12,436 nucleotides of DNA, from the NCBI GenBank assembly GCA_043818395.1, contig JBDRFZ010000024.1, positions 1 through 12,436 on the forward strand, read 5' to 3'. This stretch comes from JBDRFZ01 sp043818395 (GTDB taxonomy: Bacteria; Patescibacteriota; Patescibacteriia; 2-12-FULL-60-25). Made by a program: the position numbers and the translations under genes. Under the pieces are notes generated by a model. That model had not been told where the DNA came from, did not search any database, and worked only from the letters and a program-made list of their open reading frames with translations. How positions within the stretch are numbered: the stretch's first letter is position 1; each line of letters starts with the position of its first letter. Below, piece after piece: positions 1 to 6,259 of this stretch.

Positions 1-2
1 CT

Positions 3-131
3 CCATTCAAAGATGTGACGCAGCATGACCTTGACCGAGCCGTGAGGTTCCTCAATACTCGTCCTAGAAAGTGTCTCCAGTATCTAACTCCCGAAGAGGT
101 GTTTCATGAGAGGCGTTGCAGTTTGAACTAG
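3..131 (+). CDS. IS30-family transposase, C-terminal end (partial)
   Basis: Only the last 42 residues are in the window; the reading frame is open from base 3 to the TAG at 129-131 and continues upstream of base 1. The tail contains RFLNTRPRKCLQYLTPEEVF, which matches the C-terminal signature of IS30-family DDE transposases (N-x-RPRK-x-L-x-Y-x-TP-x-E-V-F). The catalytic residues would lie upstream, so it cannot be judged whether the enzyme is intact. The right inverted terminal repeat of the element should lie at or just past the stop codon, but its boundary cannot be fixed without the left end. An IS next to a housekeeping locus marks this flank as accessory. Confidence 0.85.
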   Translation, partial: PFKDVTQHDLDRAVRFLNTRPRKCLQYLTPEEVFHERRCSLN

Positions 132-149
132 AATGTAGGGGCAATGAAA

Positions 150-179
150 TTATCATTTTTCTACAAAATGCCTTATCAT
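150..179 (+). promoter_or_regulatory. Candidate near-leaderless promoter of the 55-residue gene
   Basis: A -35-like TTATCA (150-155) and a -10-like TATCAT (174-179) are separated by 18 bases. The -10 box ends 9 bases before the ATG at 189, so transcription would begin only about 2-4 bases before the start codon. The same 9-10 base spacing is seen at three other genes in this window. Neither box is a perfect consensus and the region is AT-rich, so this is a moderate call. Confidence 0.4.
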
Positions 180-188
180 ATCTTTTAT

Positions 189-356
189 ATGGCTCTAACC
201 ACTGCGCAAAAACAGAAGATAAAAGAAATCGTCAAAAACTATGAACATGACGTAAAAAAACTAACGGGCGGTTTTAAGCAAGAAGTAATCAAGGCTTCGA
301 ATGAAATCGACCAGGTTAAAATGAAAAAAATAAAGCGACAGATCGAGGCGTCGTAA
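189..356 (+). CDS. Small charged helical protein, unknown function
   Basis: This gene encodes 55 residues starting MALTTAQKQKIKEIV and ending in a basic stretch (KMKKIKRQIEAS). I do not recognise the family. The sequence is rich in Lys, Glu and Gln, has almost no aromatics, and reads as one or two amphipathic helices, with a possible hinge at TGG (residues 26-28). An upstream ATG at 144 is in frame and would add 15 residues (MKLSFFYKMPYHIFY). I chose 189 because a -10-like box lies 9 bases before it and the extra segment looks like translated AT-rich leader. It sits between the IS30 end and a terminator-like repeat, so it would be a single-gene transcript. It may be an authentic small gene or a chance open frame; the promoter, start and terminator spacing favour a gene. 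Confidence 0.5.
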   Translation: MALTTAQKQKIKEIVKNYEHDVKKLTGGFKQEVIKASNEIDQVKMKKIKRQIEAS

Positions 357-358
357 AC

Positions 359-411
359 AAGATCCTTCCAGACGCTACGATCGGAACAGATCGATAAGCA
401 TGGGACGACAG
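359..411. repeat. Degenerate half-copy of the GATCCTTC...GACGACAG repeat unit
   Basis: The segment begins AAGATCCTTC and ends GGGACGACAG. These are the two ends of the unit seen better preserved at 4153-4193 (AAGATCCTTCGAC ... CTCAGGACGACAG). The middle is diverged and contains ACGATCGGA, which recurs at 414-422. It lies directly upstream of the fuller copy at 429-507 and in the same orientation as that copy's left arm. It is called a decayed unit because only the ends match. Confidence 0.4.
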
Positions 412-428
412 AAAACGATCGGAGAGAA

Positions 429-507
429 AAAAGGTCCTTCGACAAGCTCAGGATGACAGAGGATCGTCGTCCTCTGCGGAGCGACAGCGGAGTCGAAGGA
501 TCTTTTT
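429..507. terminator. Inverted repeat acting as a probable bidirectional terminator between eno and the 55-residue gene
   Basis: The left arm has a run of As, then GGTCCTTCGAC (433-443). The right arm has GTCGAAGGATC (492-502), then a run of Ts. They pair with one mismatch. Inside lies a perfect 7-bp hairpin, CAGAGGA (457-463) with TCCTCTG (470-476). On the minus strand the hairpin starts at the eno stop codon and is followed by CCTTTTTT, a standard intrinsic-terminator tail. On the plus strand it is followed by TCTTTTT, so it can also stop transcripts from 189-356. The arms are two opposed copies of a unit also found at 4095-4193, so this terminator appears to be made from a dispersed repeat. 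Confidence 0.65.
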
Positions 508-1765
508 ATAGCTCCCCTTCGATCGCCATCAACCGATTATATTTCTCAACGCGTTCAGATCTGGAAAGCGACCCTGTCTTGATATGTTCAACACCCGAAG
601 CCACCGCCAGATCCGCGATAAACGTGTCGTCGGTTTCGCCGGAGCGATGCGAAATAATGACTGCGAATTTCGCCTTTTGCGCAGTCGTGATGGCTTCCAC
701 GGTTTCGGTAAGTGATCCGATTTGATTGGGTTTAATCAGAATCGCAGTTGCGGCTTTTTCCTCTATCCCCTTTTTAAGCCGTTCAACATTAGTTACAAAA
801 AAGTCATCACCCACGATAAGCGCCTTAGCTTTCAAAACCGGAACAGACATTTTCCAGGCCGTCCAGTCATCCTGGTCAAAAGGATCTTCGATGGACATGA
901 GCGGATAATCTTTTTGCCATCTTTCATATCTTTCCAAGAGCACGTCAGATGAATAGCTCCGGCCACCTTCGGCCTTGAAAACGTATTTTTTAGTTTTATG
1001 ATCGTAAAACTCGCTGGCCGCTACATCCGTCGCGAGTGCAATTTCCTTGCCCGGTTTATATCCTGCTTTTTTAATGGCTGTAACTAAAAGTTCAAAAGCT
1101 TCTTCTACGTTTTTCAGCTTAGGTGCAAATCCGCCCTCATCCCCGACCGTAGTCGTGAAGCCACGTTCTTTTAGGAGTTTGGCCAAAACATGAAAAGTCT
1201 CAGCGCCAGCCCTTACCCTTTCTTTGAAAGTTTTCTGCCGCGGTAAAATCATGCATTCCTGCACGTCTAACGACCAGTTAGCATGCGCCCCGCCATTAAG
1301 TACATTCATCATGGGTACAGGTAAACGCGGCTTAGTCGAAAAATGATAAGTTTCACGCAAAGATTTCCAGAGAGGTAAATTGCGATGCCGAGCCAAGGCT
1401 TCGGCCGCAGCCAAAGAGACGGAAAGAATGGCGTTAGCACCTAGATGCGATTTATTAGGCGTTCCATCCAGCTCGATCATAATGCGATCGATCTTCGATT
1501 GCCTGGCCGCATCATGACCGCGTAATTTTTTAGCTATTTTCTCGTTGACGTTGCGTACAGCTTTTAATACGCCTTTCCCACCATAACGCTTTCCGCCGTC
1601 GCGCAACTCCAGTGCTTCATGCGAACCGGTTGAGGCACCAGACGGAACTTTTGCTTCAGCCGTTGCGCCGGATGAAAGCGTAACGCGGCAGGCGACCGTG
1701 GGATTGCCGCGAGAATCAAGGATTTCACGCGCCACTATTGATTTTATTTTAGATGATGAAAACAT
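506..1765 (-). CDS. eno: Enolase (phosphopyruvate hydratase)
   Basis: This is enolase of 419 residues, close to the usual bacterial length of about 430. It catalyses 2-phosphoglycerate to phosphoenolpyruvate in the cytoplasm and needs Mg2+. Visible motifs are AREILDSRGNPTV (12-24), the acid residue E170 in DVQECM, E210 in GDEGGFAP, metal ligands D247 (DVAASEF), E293 (SIEDPFD) and D320 (VGDD), catalytic K345 (ILIKPNQIGSLTET), H373 (SHRSGETDD) and K396 (IKTGS). All expected catalytic positions are present. The usual GGEHAD loop reads GGAHAN, and Pro follows K345 where Val is common; neither removes a catalytic residue. It starts 4 bases after the SIMPL gene stops and has no Shine-Dalgarno, so it is probably translated as the last gene of the pgk operon. 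The repeat-derived hairpin at 429-507 begins at its stop codon. Confidence 0.97.
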   Translation of the reverse strand: MFSSSKIKSIVAREILDSRGNPTVACRVTLSSGATAEAKVPSGASTGSHEALELRDGGKRYGGKGVLKAVRNVNEKIAKKLRGHDAARQSKIDRIMIELDGTPNKSHLGANAILSVSLAAAEALARHRNLPLWKSLRETYHFSTKPRLPVPMMNVLNGGAHANWSLDVQECMILPRQKTFKERVRAGAETFHVLAKLLKERGFTTTVGDEGGFAPKLKNVEEAFELLVTAIKKAGYKPGKEIALATDVAASEFYDHKTKKYVFKAEGGRSYSSDVLLERYERWQKDYPLMSIEDPFDQDDWTAWKMSVPVLKAKALIVGDDFFVTNVERLKKGIEEKAATAILIKPNQIGSLTETVEAITTAQKAKFAVIISHRSGETDDTFIADLAVASGVEHIKTGSLSRSERVEKYNRLMAIEGEL

Positions 1766-1769
1766 ATTT

Positions 1770-2522
1770 TTATCTTACTTCAAAGGTTACGTAGACGCTT
1801 GACATTACATCGAGCGAACCTGATTCAATTTCGGGCGTCGGCATGACTGACGAAGCCATATCAATGGCTTTAGCATAATAAGGTTGAGGAGGAACTACAC
1901 CACCCGATGATTCGGAGAAGGTTACAACTCTCACAATTGATAATCCCAGCTGTTTGGCCAGTGCTTCAGCTTTGGTACGGGCATCGAGGATAGCCTTAGA
2001 CCTCGCTTCAACCTTGAGCTCCTGCGGGTCATCAATACTAAAACGAAGTCCACCGATCTGATTAGCACCCAATTCACCGGCCTTAGCCAGGATATCTCCG
2101 GCTTTGTCCAGATCACGAACCTTAATCGATACATCCTGCGAAACCGTATAGCCGATCACGGTCTGCTTACCAAGGTCATACTGGTATTTAGGAAATATGG
2201 TGTAATTAGCAGTCTGTATATCTTTTTCATCCACACCCAAATCTTTAACGGCTCCAATGATGGCATTCATTTTTTGCGTATTACTCTTTTGCGCTTCTTT
2301 GACCGTAATTCCGTCTGTGGTAACTCCAAGATCAATAAGCGCCAAATCTGGTTTGGACGTTGCCTTACCTTCACCTTGAATCACGATGGTGTCACGATCA
2401 TGCGCCACTTTACCAATCTGTTTAAAATCTTCGAAAGAATTACGCGTCAAAGACCCCACAAAGACAATAAGTGCGGCTAAAAACAAACCGAATAGTATTT
2501 GAAGTGATTTTGAAATTTTCAT
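1770..2522 (-). CDS. SIMPL domain (DUF541/YggE-like) membrane-anchored protein
   Basis: This 250-residue protein has an N-terminal hydrophobic segment (about 7-24, QILFGLFLAALIVFVGSL) that is probably an uncleaved anchor. The SIMPL/DUF541 domain follows at about 44-250. Family hallmarks are IVIQGEGKATSKPDLA (46-61), the GVDEKDIQTANYTIFPKY segment (96-112), GYTVSQDVSIKVRDL (124-138) and GANQIGGLRFSIDDP (152-166). The family includes E. coli YggE, linked to oxidative-stress tolerance, and periplasmic or surface proteins, but its molecular role is not established. It would face outside the membrane. It lies 36 bases after the DUF5654-like gene and 4 bases before eno, so co-transcription with glycolytic genes is likely; a functional link is not shown. 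There is no Shine-Dalgarno before the ATG. Confidence 0.85.
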   Translation of the reverse strand: MKISKSLQILFGLFLAALIVFVGSLTRNSFEDFKQIGKVAHDRDTIVIQGEGKATSKPDLALIDLGVTTDGITVKEAQKSNTQKMNAIIGAVKDLGVDEKDIQTANYTIFPKYQYDLGKQTVIGYTVSQDVSIKVRDLDKAGDILAKAGELGANQIGGLRFSIDDPQELKVEARSKAILDARTKAEALAKQLGLSIVRVVTFSESSGGVVPPQPYYAKAIDMASSVMPTPEIESGSLDVMSSVYVTFEVR

Positions 2523-2558
2523 AAGTAATATATGAATTAAATAATATGGTTTTTGATC

Positions 2559-2831
2559 CTACTTGTTTAATCGCTCCTCTCTGCCCTCATCTATCTTTTT
2601 AGTAATAGCTACCAGCTTGAACCCGACATAAACCACTATAACCGTAACCGCCGTAGCATAAATCAACTTGGCAACTACGCTGCTCTGCGGGCCAAAAATC
2701 TTAAGAAAAATCGCCTGGATAGCGTCGTTCCAGGCTAAAGCAGCGACCAGGGATAACGCGGCAGTCATGAGTTCCAGCGTCTTTTTCATAACTTCGCGCC
2801 GTATGCTTATTTCTTTTTTTGTCTCTGGCAT
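2559..2831 (-). CDS. DUF5654-like small membrane protein
   Basis: This 90-residue protein has two predicted membrane helices, about 22-45 (TAALSLVAALAWNDAIQAIF) and 54-75 (AKLIYATAVTVIVVYVGFKL), flanked by charged ends. The LVAALAWNDAIQ motif in the first helix matches my memory of DUF5654, a family of archaeal and Candidate Phyla Radiation proteins of about this size with no known function. It starts 3 bases after the pgk stop and is followed 36 bases later by the SIMPL gene, so it is an internal gene of the pgk-eno operon. The conserved W, N and D within a helix suggest a structural or binding role, but that is inference. The family assignment needs a profile search. Confidence 0.7.
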   Translation of the reverse strand: MPETKKEISIRREVMKKTLELMTAALSLVAALAWNDAIQAIFLKIFGPQSSVVAKLIYATAVTVIVVYVGFKLVAITKKIDEGREERLNK

Positions 2832-2834
2832 AAT

Positions 2835-4034
2835 TTATTTCTTTTGCGTTATCGCTTTAATACCCGGCAAGACGCCACGCTTGGCGATAAATTCCAACAT
2901 AGCACCACCACCTGTCGATAGATGATCCACCCATTCGCTCATGCCGCTCTTTAAAATCACAGGCAATGTGTCGCCACCGCCGATAACGCCGTATGCCAGC
3001 CCCTTACTCCGTGCGGCAATGACTCGCGCTAAAAACATGGAACCATGTGAAAATTTTTCTAACTCAGCTACACCCATAGGCCCATTCCAGACTATGGTCT
3101 TGGCTTTCTTTATCTCCGCCGCCCAGGCAAACATGGTCTCAGTTCCGATATCGCCGATTATATCCGTTTTCCTGATTTCCTTGACCGAGACAGGATAAGC
3201 TTTTACCTGAGCATCGATCTTCTTCGCGATCACTGCGTCAATCGGTAAAAACAATTTTTTACTTGTTAAAAGTTTTTTGGCGATAGCGATACCTTCTTTT
3301 TCTACATATGATTTGCCGATTTCATATTTCTTGGCGGCAAAAAAAGCCGTGGCCATAGCTCCCCCTATAAACACTTTATCAGCCACCTGAAGCAAAATTT
3401 TTATCACTTCTATCTTGGTCGAAATCTTTGCTCCGCCGATAAACGCCAGATAAGGGCGTTTCTGTTTATTAAGCAGTTTTGACAAGGCGCTGACTTCTTG
3501 TGAGAGCGTGGGTCCGGCAAAATGTGGCAGATATTTTGCGATACCCGCAACCGAAGAATGTTCGCGGTGACAAGAAGCAAAAGCATCGTTTACAAACATA
3601 TCGGCAAGCGACGCAAAAGCCTTCGAAAGCTTTGGATCATTTTTTTCTTCGCCTTTATAAAAACGAACATTTTCTAAAAGATAAGCCGTGCCGTTATGGG
3701 CTTTTATTATAATTTCCTTGGCTTCAGCTAAACCGTCAGAAGTATCAAGCGCTTGTCCCAAAAAACCAAGTTTGAGGCGGTAATGAATCTCAAAAACCCT
3801 CCCCAGATTTTTAGTACTAAATTTCAAATCACGTCCCCTTGGGCGTCCAAGATGAGTAGCGATAAACACGATGGCGCCGCGTTTAATATAATCACGAATC
3901 ACCGGCACTGATCTTTCAAGCTTTAATAAATCTTCGTCAGTCAGATGTCCGGACAATGGCACATTCCAATCCACACGCAAAAAAATCTTTTTCCCTTTAA
4001 TGGACTTTTTTTGATTCAAAAGAGGCAATTTCAT
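2835..4034 (-). CDS. pgk: Phosphoglycerate kinase
   Basis: This protein of 399 residues is the normal length for the family. It transfers phosphate from 1,3-bisphosphoglycerate to ADP, the first ATP-yielding step of lower glycolysis. Motifs in order are RVDWNVPL (20-27, usually RVDFNVPL), HLGRP (61-65), ENVRFYKGE (121-129), NDAFASCHREHSSVAG (149-164, with R157 in the phosphoglycerate site), GGAKISTK (200-207) of the nucleotide domain, GPMG (318-321), GGGDT (352-356, usually GGGDS) and STGGGAMLEFI (373-383). Nothing needed for catalysis is missing. It heads the pgk-DUF5654-SIMPL-eno operon. A weak extended -10 box (TGCTATTCT) ends 6 bases before the ATG, which would give a leaderless start. 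Upstream is the repeat-bearing gap that separates it from the gap operon. Confidence 0.97.
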   Translation of the reverse strand: MKLPLLNQKKSIKGKKIFLRVDWNVPLSGHLTDEDLLKLERSVPVIRDYIKRGAIVFIATHLGRPRGRDLKFSTKNLGRVFEIHYRLKLGFLGQALDTSDGLAEAKEIIIKAHNGTAYLLENVRFYKGEEKNDPKLSKAFASLADMFVNDAFASCHREHSSVAGIAKYLPHFAGPTLSQEVSALSKLLNKQKRPYLAFIGGAKISTKIEVIKILLQVADKVFIGGAMATAFFAAKKYEIGKSYVEKEGIAIAKKLLTSKKLFLPIDAVIAKKIDAQVKAYPVSVKEIRKTDIIGDIGTETMFAWAAEIKKAKTIVWNGPMGVAELEKFSHGSMFLARVIAARSKGLAYGVIGGGDTLPVILKSGMSEWVDHLSTGGGAMLEFIAKRGVLPGIKAITQKK

Positions 4035-4040
4035 GGGTAT

Positions 4041-4049
4041 AGAATAGCA
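4041..4049 (-). promoter_or_regulatory. Candidate leaderless extended -10 promoter of pgk
   Basis: On the minus strand TGCTATTCT gives an extended -10 (TG-n-hexamer) ending 6 bases before the pgk ATG, which would place the transcription start at or next to the A of the start codon. No convincing -35 is seen; the best candidate, TTCCGT at 4065-4070, is poor. The alternative is read-through from the gap operon across the inverted repeat at 4095-4193. Confidence 0.3.
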
Positions 4050-4081
4050 CGCGGAGCAGAGAACACGGAACGGTGAACAGT

Positions 4082-4212
4082 GGGCATGGCATCACTGTCG
4101 TCCTGAGTGGAGTGGAGCGTAGCGAAGTCGAAGGATCTTTTGGCGTAAAGAAAAAAGATCCTTCGACTTTTGGTAGATATCTCAGGACGACAGGTCATGG
4201 CGCGCAATGCCC
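4082..4212. repeat. Large imperfect inverted repeat in the gap between the metallophosphoesterase gene and pgk
   Basis: There is a perfect 17-bp inner stem (AAGTCGAAGGATCTTTT at 4125-4141 with its complement at 4153-4169, loop of 11 bases). An outer perfect 13-bp stem follows (CTGTCGTCCTGAG at 4095-4107 with its complement at 4181-4193), separated by unequal internal loops. An outermost GGGCAT (4082-4087) pairs with ATGCCC (4207-4212). The half units are the same family as at 429-507 but joined in the opposite order: here the T-rich GATC ends face the loop, there they face outward. The stem is not followed by a T run on either strand, so it is not a standard terminator. It could fold in RNA, block read-through, or be a small non-autonomous mobile element. 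The rest of 4035-4256 shows no gene. Confidence 0.8.
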
Positions 4213-4256
4213 AGCACAGTGCATTTAACACAAAACCTAACTACTACTAACCAACC

Positions 4257-5159
4257 TCAGATCCCCACTTCCACCACCACAATCTGCGGCGGCGAAAAAA
4301 GCCGAAGGCGACCGTCGGTTTCGCCTAAACCGCTTGAAATTATACATTTTACACCATTAACTATCTTCAAATCTCGATCTAATTTACTGCCAAGTTTGGA
4401 CGGGATGGGCCACAGCGGCCCAATGACAGGTAACCTAACCTGCCCACCGTGCGTGTGACCGGATAGAACCAAATCCGTGTCCCCCTCTTTTAAATCCATG
4501 ACGCAATCCGGCTCATGGCACAAAGTGATGTGAGGGACATCCATGCCTTTGCGCTTGAATTTTTTTGGATAACCCGACCAGGAATCATCGACGCCCTGAA
4601 TTTCCAGGTTTTGCTCGCGGTATTCCAGTATTTTACTCTGGTTTGAAAGATCACAAAAACCCCAATCGACAAGAGCCTGCCTGATTTCTTGCGGCCGATC
4701 CAAATAGTCATGATTACCTAGAACAAAATACGACCCCAACGATGCTTTAAGCGCAGATAGTGGTTTCAATAAATTCATGGATCCGGCATGATCCACCACG
4801 TAGTCCCCGGCTAATAAAATCACATCTGGTTTTTGCGAATTAACTTCGTTTACGATTCTGCTATACCAATCAAGGTCATGAAAACCGCCAGCATGAAGAT
4901 CAGACAATAGAACAATCCTGAGCCAAACTGGATTATTTTTTCGCAGTTCCATCCTGTAGGTTTTAACCGTAAGATTTTTTGGCGTTATGAAAATACCAAA
5001 AAATAAAAGTACCTCTCCGATCAAAGCCGATGCGCCCAATAAATTCCACCACCCGCCCACAGAAAAAGAAGGATAAGCCACTGCTAAACCAAAAACCGCC
5101 ACTCCTGCGAGAAATAAATCAAAACACCATGAGCAGGCCTGCGTTTTCCTTAAGTTCAT
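4257..5159 (-). CDS. Membrane-anchored metallophosphoesterase (YkuE/calcineurin-like)
   Basis: This 300-residue protein has two N-terminal hydrophobic segments (about 13-31 and 38-59), followed by a calcineurin-like phosphoesterase domain. All metal-binding motifs are present: D87-x-H89 (SDLHAG), D119 (LAGDYV), N149-H150 (GNHDY), H215 (CHEP) and H235-T-H237 (SGHTHGGQ). The order and the GHTHGGQ signature resemble the YkuE-type subfamily of membrane-associated phosphoesterases, some of which act on lipid-linked or nucleotide substrates; the substrate here cannot be read from sequence. Its ATG directly follows the GAPDH stop (TAAATG), so the two genes are co-transcribed and probably translationally coupled. 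GGAAA a few bases upstream is the nearest thing to a Shine-Dalgarno in this locus. No canonical terminator follows it; the inverted repeat at 4082-4212 lies downstream. Confidence 0.88.
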   Translation of the reverse strand: MNLRKTQACSWCFDLFLAGVAVFGLAVAYPSFSVGGWWNLLGASALIGEVLLFFGIFITPKNLTVKTYRMELRKNNPVWLRIVLLSDLHAGGFHDLDWYSRIVNEVNSQKPDVILLAGDYVVDHAGSMNLLKPLSALKASLGSYFVLGNHDYLDRPQEIRQALVDWGFCDLSNQSKILEYREQNLEIQGVDDSWSGYPKKFKRKGMDVPHITLCHEPDCVMDLKEGDTDLVLSGHTHGGQVRLPVIGPLWPIPSKLGSKLDRDLKIVNGVKCIISSGLGETDGRLRLFSPPQIVVVEVGI

Positions 5160-6173
5160 TTATTTTCCGGCCACTGTTTTCCCAACCTGGATAGCGATCT
5201 CCGCCAAACGATGCGAATAACCCCATTCGTTGTCATACCAGGCCAAGACTTTAACCATGTCACCATCCACGACCTGCGTAAAAGGCAAATCAATGATTGC
5301 CGAAGCCGGATTGCCCATAAAATCCGTGGACACCAAGCTCTCTTCCGTGACTTCAATCACGCCTTTGTAATTAGGAGTCTTGGCCGCTTTCTTTAAAACT
5401 ATATTAACTTCTTCGACCGTGGTTTTTCGCTTTAAAAGAAAAGTAAAATCAGCCAGTGAAACGCAAGGAGTGGGTACGCGTATAGAAATTCCGTCAAACA
5501 ATCCTTTTAGCTTTGGAATAACTTCGGTCGTAGCTATAGCCGCACCGGTCGTTGTCGGAATAATATTTTGAGCCGCTGATCTGGCACGTCGTAAATCCCT
5601 ATGCGGTCCATCCTGCAAAACCTGGTCGGCGGTATAGGAATGAACCGTAGTCATCATGGCTTTTTTAATACCGAATTCTTCGTTTATCACCGCCGCAATC
5701 GGAGCGATGCAATTAGTCGTACAGCTTGCGTTATTTATGATCTTTGCAGTCTTACCTGCACCTTTTTCATTAACACCGATCACATGAGCTGGTACCACGC
5801 CGCCCTTAGCCGGCGCCGAGATAATAACGCGCTTAGCACCAGCCGTAACATGTTGCATAGCGCCTTCTTCGGAAGTAAATCTTCCGGTACATTCTAAAAC
5901 CACATCCACTTTCATTTTGCCCCAAGGCAACATTTTAGGATCTTTCTCTGCGAATACGGGTATTTTCTTACCTTGGATAATTATATTTTTTTCGTCATAA
6001 GATACATCTTTGCTCCAAGCATGATACGTGGAATCATGCTTTAAAAGATGGGCTAAAGTCTTAGAGTCAGTCAGGTCGTTAATAGCTACGACATTAAAAC
6101 CAGGCTTGTCAAAACCTGCTTTGAAGGTATTACGGCCGATGCGGCCGAAACCGTTGATGGCGATATTGGGCAT
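5160..6173 (-). CDS. gap: Glyceraldehyde-3-phosphate dehydrogenase, type I
   Basis: This protein of 337 residues is the usual GAPDH length. It oxidises glyceraldehyde-3-phosphate to 1,3-bisphosphoglycerate, the substrate of the downstream pgk. The Rossmann motif INGFGRIGR (6-14) is followed by D33 in AINDL, the Asp that favours NAD over NADP. The catalytic site is NNASCTTNCIAP with C151, and H178 in TTVHSYTADQ is its partner. The S-loop reads DGPHRDLRRARSAAQNIIPT (188-207). Further signatures are RVPTPCVSLADF (232-243) and WYDNEWGYS (312-320). It is first in its operon, with a perfect TATAAT only 9 bases before the ATG and no Shine-Dalgarno. The metallophosphoesterase gene follows with no gap. 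Confidence 0.97.
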   Translation of the reverse strand: MPNIAINGFGRIGRNTFKAGFDKPGFNVVAINDLTDSKTLAHLLKHDSTYHAWSKDVSYDEKNIIIQGKKIPVFAEKDPKMLPWGKMKVDVVLECTGRFTSEEGAMQHVTAGAKRVIISAPAKGGVVPAHVIGVNEKGAGKTAKIINNASCTTNCIAPIAAVINEEFGIKKAMMTTVHSYTADQVLQDGPHRDLRRARSAAQNIIPTTTGAAIATTEVIPKLKGLFDGISIRVPTPCVSLADFTFLLKRKTTVEEVNIVLKKAAKTPNYKGVIEVTEESLVSTDFMGNPASAIIDLPFTQVVDGDMVKVLAWYDNEWGYSHRLAEIAIQVGKTVAGK

Positions 6174-6182
6174 ATGAAATCA

Positions 6183-6211
6183 ATTATACCCGTCGGGACG
6201 CTAAAACAAAA
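6183..6211 (-). promoter_or_regulatory. Promoter of the gap operon, near-leaderless
   Basis: On the minus strand a perfect TATAAT (6183-6188) lies 9 bases upstream of the gap ATG. A weak -35 (TTTTGT, 6206-6211) lies 17 bases further up and overlaps the T run of the terminator belonging to the upstream gene. Transcription would start about 2-4 bases before the ATG, which leaves no room for a ribosome binding site and suggests a leaderless mRNA. Confidence 0.6.
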
Positions 6212-6242
6212 AGCGTCTCTTCGTTTTGACAAAGAGACGCTT
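6201..6242 (-). terminator. Rho-independent terminator of the 221-residue membrane protein gene
   Basis: A perfect 11-bp stem, AAGCGTCTCTT (6211-6221) with AAGAGACGCTT (6232-6242), has a loop of 10 bases. On the minus strand it is followed by TTTTTGTTTT. It begins 17 bases past the stop codon at 6260. This is the clearest intrinsic terminator in the window and it isolates the upstream gene from gap. Confidence 0.88.
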
Positions 6243-6259
6243 AAATTCAGACAACTCTT

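Noticed and set aside
359..507. CRISPR array
   Set aside because: The units are inverted, differ in length and lack regular spacers of constant size.
453..725. Plus-strand open frame overlapping the 3' end of eno
   Set aside because: It is antisense to well-conserved enolase sequence, begins inside the repeat, and its translation has no recognisable features.
2523..2558. Separate promoter for the SIMPL gene (TATATT 4 bases before the ATG)
   Set aside because: There is no matching -35 and the box is too close to the start codon; read-through from pgk is simpler.
4035..4256. A small gene in the gap between the metallophosphoesterase gene and pgk
   Set aside because: Frames here are built from the inverted repeat and run into neighbouring genes; no plausible start or protein signature was seen.
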